A stretch of DNA of 64,000 nucleotides. Source: Microbulbifer taiwanensis. Its GTDB lineage: Bacteria > Pseudomonadota > Gammaproteobacteria > Pseudomonadales > Cellvibrionaceae. Below are positions 59,061 through 64,000 of this stretch, one piece after another. Position 1 is the first letter of the stretch. Each line of letters begins with the position of its first letter. Both the position numbers and the translations under genes were made by a program. The stretch is from assembly GCF_014904815.1 (NCBI RefSeq), contig NZ_JACZFR010000006.1, positions 186,001-250,000 of the forward strand, written 5' to 3'. The notes beneath the pieces were generated by a model that was not told where the DNA came from, searched no databases, and was given only the letters and a program-made list of their open reading frames with translations.

Positions 59061-59681
59061 ATGAGCACTCCCGAAGAAAAAGCCAAACGCCACAAGAAAC
59101 GCATGCAGGCGCGCAAGAAAATTGTCGACGCCGGCGTGGCCAAGTCACTGGAGGAGCGCGGCATAGTGGTGCTCTACACCGGCGATGGCAAGGGCAAGAC
59201 CACCGCTGCGGTCGGAACGGCGACCCGCGCGCTGGGCTACGGCTACAGCGTGGTGGTGACACAGTTTATCAAGGGCGTCTGGGAGTGCGGGGAAAAGCAA
59301 CTGCTAACGCAGCTGCCGCAAGATGCGTATCCGATTCAGTGGCATGAAATGGGCACCGACTTCACCTGGGAGACCCAGGACTTCGAGGCCGACAAGGCCG
59401 CCGCGCGCGCGCTGTGGGAAAAGGCCCTGGCGGCACTGCGGGACGAGAGTGTCTATCTCGTCGTGCTCGACGAACTCACCTACGCGCTGAATTATCACTG
59501 GCTGGAAAAACAGGAAGTGATAGATGCGATTCAGCAGCGCCCACCACAGCAGACGGTGGTTATCACCGGCCGCGGCGCCAAGCAGTACCTGAAGGATATC
59601 GCCGATACCGTCAGCGAAATGCGCTCGATCAAACACGCATTCGACAACGGCGTCGCCGCGCGCAAGGGTATCGAGTGGTGA
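59061..59681 (+). CDS. cobO: Corrinoid adenosyltransferase CobO/BtuR
   Basis: 206 residues. Converts cob(I)alamin to adenosylcobalamin with ATP. The P-loop GDGKGKTTAA is the inverted-strand type characteristic of CobA/CobO/BtuR. Further motifs are VVTQFIKGVWECGE, VYLVVLDELTYAL and VITGRGAKQYL. It completes the B12 block of uptake followed by activation. A terminator separates it from btuB, so it may have its own promoter. Confidence 0.95.
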   Translation: MSTPEEKAKRHKKRMQARKKIVDAGVAKSLEERGIVVLYTGDGKGKTTAAVGTATRALGYGYSVVVTQFIKGVWECGEKQLLTQLPQDAYPIQWHEMGTDFTWETQDFEADKAAARALWEKALAALRDESVYLVVLDELTYALNYHWLEKQEVIDAIQQRPPQQTVVITGRGAKQYLKDIADTVSEMRSIKHAFDNGVAARKGIEW

Positions 59682-59771
59682 TTGCACTGATTGTCGCATA
59701 TCCGCTGCGTTGATCGCCGGGACACCCCTCCTGCTGCATTGGTGCAAAAGGGGCTCCGTCATATCAGCGGA

Positions 59772-62006
59772 TTACAGATTCCAGTTAAAGCGCAGGCCGG
59801 CTGTGCGCGGCTGCCCCCAGACGCCGTAGCCCCAGTCACTGCCCAGGGTATTCTGGTAGGTGAAGTAGCGCTCGTCGGCCAGGTTGCGGGCGAAGGCCTC
59901 CACGCTGTAGGTGTCGGCGGGCGAGTGCCAGCTGATTTTTGCGTTGGCCAGGCCGTAGCTGTCGTGGTGGGAGTAGGGGTCGTTCTCTATCTGCAGGAAG
60001 TGCTCGGCCTGCCAGGCGTAGTCCCCCTGCAAAACCAGTTCGCCTGAGTCCCCAAGGTCCAGGTAATAGCGGGCCACCAGGTTGTAGGTCAGTTCGGGCG
60101 CCGACGGCAGTTCGTTGCCGTCCAGGGTGTAGCTGTCGCCGGCCACCTGGAAAATCTGCTCCGAGTCGAATTCGGTGGTCAGCCAGCCGGCACCGGCAAT
60201 CAGTTCGAAGTTGTCGCCGATGGGTGCGGTGATTTCGATTTCCGCCCCGGTGCCGGTGACATCGCCGGCATTGGTGATTACGCTGCCGTCGGCGACGGTC
60301 AGGAATACCTGCGCCTGGTAGCCCTCCACCGTGTAGTTGAAGGCAGCGGCATTGACGCGGAAGCGATCGGCAAGAGTGGTCTTAATGCCCACTTCGAAAT
60401 TGGTGATGTCCTCAGACTTTACCGGACGCGTGGCTTCCAGTGAGGCGTTGTAGCTGCCGGAAAAACCGCCGCTCTTGAAGCCGCTGGACAGGCTGGCGTA
60501 GGCGAGGGTCGCATCGCTCGGGCGCCAGTCCAGACCGATACGGCCGGTGGTGGCGCTCTCGGTCAGGTCGTCTTTCACATCCAGTTCATCGTAGCTGCTG
60601 AACACCGGACCGGACACTTCGGTAAAATCCCGTTCCTCTTCCGTATAGCGCAGGCCGGTCACCAGCGTCAGCTCCGCACCCAGGTCGTATTCCAGCTGGC
60701 CGAACAGGGCCCAGGATTCGCTGTCCAGCGCGACGATTTCCCGATGCCAGAGGCCGTCGGCGGTGGTGGGTGCCTCGGTGACCAGGCCGCGGTCGTCCTT
60801 GTAGTAGTAGAAGCCGGTGACCCAGGTGCTGTTGTCGCCGCTGCCGTTCAGGCGGATTTCCTGGGTGTACTGCTCCGCGTCCACCGCATACTGCTCGTCG
60901 AACCAGATGACCGGCGTGCCGTCGGCATCGTCCTGCAGGAACTTGTCCAGCTCCTCGTAGGCGCTGATCGAGGTCAGGCTGAAGTGGTCGAAATCCCAGC
61001 TCAGGGTGGCGGAAGTGCCGAAGGTATCTATCTCTGTGGCCATACCCTCGCTGGCACTGGCGGCGACATGTTCCGGGTCGAAGTGGCCGTTGACCGCCTC
61101 GGCGCCGGTCATGGCGAAGGTGGCGCTGGTGCATTCGCCATTCTGTATGCGGCTGACGGCGCAGGTGGCCGCGCCATCCACCGGTGCCTCCAGGTAACCC
61201 ATATGGGCAAAGCCCACCGACTGCTGGTCGGCACTGCTGCCGTGCACGTTGAGCAGCAGGCCGCCGCTGTCACCGAGGTCGAAGTCCAGTAGCGCGCGGT
61301 AGCCGAAGTTGTCGGTGTCATTCAGCTTGTCACCGCTGACGGTGTTGGTCTGCCAGCCGTCATTTCTCGTGCTTTTAATGGCCAGGCGGCCGCGCACCGA
61401 GTCGGCGACGGGCCCACTGACGCTGCCCTCGACAATGCGCTCCGAGTAGCTGCCAACACCGACACTGGCCGCGGCTGCAAACTCTTCGGTCGGTTTGCGC
61501 GAGACATAGTGCACCAGGCCACCGGTGGTGTTGCGGCCGTAAAGGGTGCCCTGGGGGCCGCGCAGTACTTCCACCCGCTCCAGGTCGAACAGCTGAATGG
61601 CGGAGCCGGCCGGATTGCCGCGGTAGACGTCGTCCACATAGATGGAAACCGGCGACTCCCAGGAATCGGAAAAATTCACCAGGCTGATACCGCGCAGGCT
61701 GACCGAGGGGCTGGACGCCTCGCCGAAGATGGCGAAGAAGTTCATATTCGGTACCTGCTGGGTGATATCCAGGCCCTCCTCAAAACCCATCTTGTCGATC
61801 GCATCCCCGGAAAAGGCGCTGACGGCGACGGATACATCCTGCACCGACTGCTCGCGCTTCTGCGCCGTAACCGAGATCTCCTCGATCACCGACTGCTGTT
61901 CGGCAGAAGCCCGGGGTGACAGTGAAACGGTGAGCGCGATCGACACGGCGAGCAATTGCTGCGGTTTCGTCGGCGCGGCGGGAAAAAGGTATTGTGGGAT
62001 TTGCAT
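59772..62006 (-). CDS. TonB-dependent receptor, substrate unknown
   Basis: 744 residues. AAGGAG precedes the ATG at 62006. TonB box EISVTAQKREQ, plug VSLRGISL and RVEVLRGPQGTLYGRNTTGGLVHYVSRKP, barrel ending AGLRFNWNL. The VTAQKREQSVQDVSVAVSAFSG start is typical of receptors in oligotrophic or degradative proteobacteria (often hydrophobic or steroid-like substrates) rather than siderophore receptors. An AraC-family regulator lies upstream on the same strand but separated by more than 600 bases. It converges with cobO. Confidence 0.92.
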   Translation of the reverse strand: MQIPQYLFPAAPTKPQQLLAVSIALTVSLSPRASAEQQSVIEEISVTAQKREQSVQDVSVAVSAFSGDAIDKMGFEEGLDITQQVPNMNFFAIFGEASSPSVSLRGISLVNFSDSWESPVSIYVDDVYRGNPAGSAIQLFDLERVEVLRGPQGTLYGRNTTGGLVHYVSRKPTEEFAAAASVGVGSYSERIVEGSVSGPVADSVRGRLAIKSTRNDGWQTNTVSGDKLNDTDNFGYRALLDFDLGDSGGLLLNVHGSSADQQSVGFAHMGYLEAPVDGAATCAVSRIQNGECTSATFAMTGAEAVNGHFDPEHVAASASEGMATEIDTFGTSATLSWDFDHFSLTSISAYEELDKFLQDDADGTPVIWFDEQYAVDAEQYTQEIRLNGSGDNSTWVTGFYYYKDDRGLVTEAPTTADGLWHREIVALDSESWALFGQLEYDLGAELTLVTGLRYTEEERDFTEVSGPVFSSYDELDVKDDLTESATTGRIGLDWRPSDATLAYASLSSGFKSGGFSGSYNASLEATRPVKSEDITNFEVGIKTTLADRFRVNAAAFNYTVEGYQAQVFLTVADGSVITNAGDVTGTGAEIEITAPIGDNFELIAGAGWLTTEFDSEQIFQVAGDSYTLDGNELPSAPELTYNLVARYYLDLGDSGELVLQGDYAWQAEHFLQIENDPYSHHDSYGLANAKISWHSPADTYSVEAFARNLADERYFTYQNTLGSDWGYGVWGQPRTAGLRFNWNL

Positions 62007-62449
62007 GGCAGGCTCCTTTTTTGTGCTTGTACATCCGTGAGTGCGCTGCGCCGCTGCAGATAAAAACGGGCACAGGCGAAAGGGCGAGGCTCTTTGCGGG
62101 CGACTCGCATTTGAAGCAGTGAGACCTGCAACGGCAGGGCGGTTTCACTGAGGTGGTGATCGGGGAAGAGATATATGTCCTTATTTTCCTCGCCTGATTT
62201 CCTATCAGCAGTGCCGAGGTAATACCCGGCAGAGGTCGTCAAGATAGCGATTTAGGAAATTCTGTGCAAGGCGCGCCCGGCGCCTGACTTCAGAGAGGAG
62301 ATGGCGGGGATATTCGGCCCAGGCAACTTCGGGCAATACCTGAAAAAGATCGACGATGCTGCCACTGGATTGCGCTCGCCCAAACAGGCGTTGATTGGTG
62401 GCATCGCCCCGTGCGATGGAAAGGCTATCGAATTTAGTGTGAACAGGCC
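62007..62449. other. Intergenic region upstream of the TBDR
   Basis: 443 bases without a credible gene. It should hold the TBDR promoter, but I could not pick one with confidence. No operator dyad for the AraC-family protein was recognised. Confidence 0.5.
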
Positions 62450-62613
62450 CTAGTGGGCCATGCGGAAAATTGTGTAACAGTTCGCGTCGTCAAAGCGCCC
62501 AGTTCTGCGTTGAGAAAGCTTGAAATAACGCTGCTATTCCTGCGCTTTCTCGCCTTGATCTGAACGCTTTGGCTGTGCTCCTTTGTTACCGAACTTCCCG
62601 CATGGCCCACTAG
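62450..62613. mobile_element. Palindromic MITE-like element with CTAG ends
   Basis: 164 bases bounded by CTAGTGGGCCATGCGG and its exact complement CCGCATGGCCCACTAG. Inside, AA, TT and GTAACA also match in both arms, as do CAAAGCG and GAGAAAGC further in, so the whole element could fold as one long hairpin. No gene within. The right end supplies the AraC gene's stop codon. CTAG may be a target duplication or part of the terminal repeat. Confidence 0.75.
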
Positions 62614-63656
62614 CAGCGCTCAAACGCACTCGCCAGAGCTTCTGCAGTGGTCACTTTTTTCAGCATCTGTTTGCGTACTTTCAAAGGGGTTGTACCAAAC
62701 CAGCGGCGGCAGGCGCGATTGAAGGAGCTTTGTTCCCGGTAACCGAGCAGGGTCGCAACCTGGGTCATGGCCATGTCCGGGTCCGCCAGATAGTGCTCCG
62801 TGCATTCGCGCCGAATCCTGTCCAGCAGATCTTCGAATACAATGGATTTCTCCCGGAGTCGGCGCTGCAGCGTGCGCTTGTGCAGTCCCAGTTGGTTTGC
62901 CACCTCCTGCAGGCCGCAGCGCTGGAGAGGCATCAGGCGGTGAATCAGCTGTTTCACCTGGTGTTCCAGGTTCATCGGTTCATCCCGCAGTGCCTCACGG
63001 ATGTATTCGTTCAGGAACTCGAGCATGCGCGGATCGTTCTGTACCACTTTTTTTTCCAGCTGTTCAGTGCTCAGCAGCAGTGCGTCGCGATCCTGGGAAA
63101 AGTGAATCGGCGCAGCGAAAAACTCGCGGTAGCTGTCGTGCAGCGGCGCATCGGATTGCAGCAGAACCGCCTGGGGACGAAAGCCTTCGCCGTAGAGCAT
63201 TTTCAGTGAAATGTGCGCGACGCCGAGGGTCAGTTCCTGGCTCTGGCGCAGCGCCGGCAGGCCATGGGCCGGCTCAAACCACAGGCGACTGCTTTTGTCC
63301 GCACCTTCGGCGTCGAGCACCATATGCAGGCCGCGGGTGAAGTAGTGCAGGTAGCCGATGATCGCCTTCAGGGCATCCCCGACAGTCGGCGCGTTCATGG
63401 CCACTGCGGCCAGGGGACCGAGTATTGTCAGGTCCTGCTGTTGCGCCAGGCGCAGGCCAAAATCGGGGCAGTTCAGTTGCCGGGCTGTCTCCTCGATCAG
63501 ATTGGTGGCTGAGTTGAAGGGCAGTACGCCGTCGAGATTCTTTACCTTTTCCGCTTCTATATTGAATTGACGCAAGAGCGCGTCCGGGTTTCCGTTGAGC
63601 CGAGTAACCAGTTCATAAAACCCCGTCAATGAAGCGGTTTTGATCAGCTGAGTCAT
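62610..63656 (-). CDS. AraC-family regulator with arabinose-binding-like domain
   Basis: 348 residues. The N-terminal domain (about 20-210) is the PF12625-type ligand region seen in OruR/GliR-like regulators. The C-terminal AraC HTH has GLQEVANQLGLHKRTLQRRLREKS and MTQVATLLGYREQSSFNRACRRWFGTTPLKVRK. The tail beyond the usual end (LKKVTTAEALASAFERC) extends into the MITE terminus, so the last residues may be acquired. It may control the TBDR downstream; ligand unknown. Confidence 0.9.
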   Translation of the reverse strand: MTQLIKTASLTGFYELVTRLNGNPDALLRQFNIEAEKVKNLDGVLPFNSATNLIEETARQLNCPDFGLRLAQQQDLTILGPLAAVAMNAPTVGDALKAIIGYLHYFTRGLHMVLDAEGADKSSRLWFEPAHGLPALRQSQELTLGVAHISLKMLYGEGFRPQAVLLQSDAPLHDSYREFFAAPIHFSQDRDALLLSTEQLEKKVVQNDPRMLEFLNEYIREALRDEPMNLEHQVKQLIHRLMPLQRCGLQEVANQLGLHKRTLQRRLREKSIVFEDLLDRIRRECTEHYLADPDMAMTQVATLLGYREQSSFNRACRRWFGTTPLKVRKQMLKKVTTAEALASAFERC

Positions 63657-64000
63657 TTTTCCTGTGAGTTCCCAGTGTGCCCCGGAATTGCCGGGGCGAG
63701 TTTTGCCTGGCCGGATGGCGGGCGGTTTTTGTTGAGTGCTCTTTATTGTTGTGAAGTCTCGGAGTAAGTGCCTCGGTTCCGATTGGGCAGCGGGCGATTG
63801 CCTGCTGCCGGGCGGATCAGTGGTGTGGTAGCTGGGATAGAGAGATAGCTAGCTCGGCCGGTATCTGCTATCGACTGTCACTTCACTTCCGACCCCGTTG
63901 GTCGTTGTTCTCGAAGCGCCTCATCAGCGTCGAGATCTGTCCGCAGACACAGTCAATTTGTTTATTAAATTTGGTTATAAGCTAATTAGCTTTTGCGGAT
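63657..64000. other. Intergenic region at window end
   Basis: 344 bases with no gene I can support; it should include the AraC gene's promoter and the far end of the next unit, outside the window. The last bases are AT-rich. Confidence 0.5.

Overview
The window reads as chromosome of a high-GC, Gram-negative gammaproteobacterium, probably a marine or soil member of the Cellvibrionales such as Microbulbifer or a relative. This rests on AceK, RadA, a YbaL-type antiporter, four TonB-dependent receptors (TBDRs), Tat- and lipoprotein-exported enzymes, and REP repeats with a RAYT transposase. The taxonomy is inference. No rRNA, tRNA, CRISPR array or prophage was seen.

Layout. 1-6.7 kb: 3' part of ppk1, a small lipoprotein, aceK, a MarC-family protein and a YbaL-like antiporter. 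6.7-11 kb: a leftward operon of lipase, RoxA/CcpA-like di-heme cytochrome c and catalase-like protein. 11-22 kb: a DISM-7TM-GGDEF cyclase, then a phosphate-scavenging block (PstS, an exported hypothetical, PhoX, a TBDR and a beta-propeller phytase). 22-24 kb: an IS110 element lodged between REP sequences beside a RAYT gene. 24-28.4 kb: an outer-membrane protein, a primosome-like pair (phage P-like protein and a protein with four DnaT-like repeats), and a TetR regulator divergent from an MBL-fold lipoprotein.

28.5-45.2 kb is a large copper island. It holds the P-type ATPase CopA with a cupredoxin-like partner, then a long leftward run: small Cys-rich peptide, TBDR, PepSY protein, PepSY/[2Fe-2S]/FAD-NAD(P)H reductase fusion, TolC-like protein, multicopper oxidase, second Cys-rich peptide, DUF411 protein, multicopper oxidase CopA, CopB, Met/His-rich peptide, cytochrome c and an NTF2-like protein. 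45.4-52 kb: an L,D-transpeptidase, a MerR regulator with the three mercury-type cysteines and a near-canonical mer operator before a GDCCVxC protein, then a CusBA-type efflux pair with a Cys-rich leader protein. 52-54 kb: radA and a small membrane protein. 54-59.7 kb: a B12 block (BtuF, BtuC, BtuD, cobalamin riboswitch, BtuB, CobO/BtuR). 59.7-64 kb: a fourth TBDR, a palindromic MITE-like element and an AraC-family regulator whose stop codon lies in the MITE end.

How the genes work together. Three acquisition themes recur, each built around a TBDR: organic phosphate (phytate), copper or a metal chelate, and cobalamin. The copper island joins export and oxidation functions with a TBDR and a membrane reductase. 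That combination suggests handling of Cu(II) or a metal chelate in both directions, and it is the least conventional system here. Palindromic GTAG-type repeats punctuate many gene ends and in two cases supply the stop codon.
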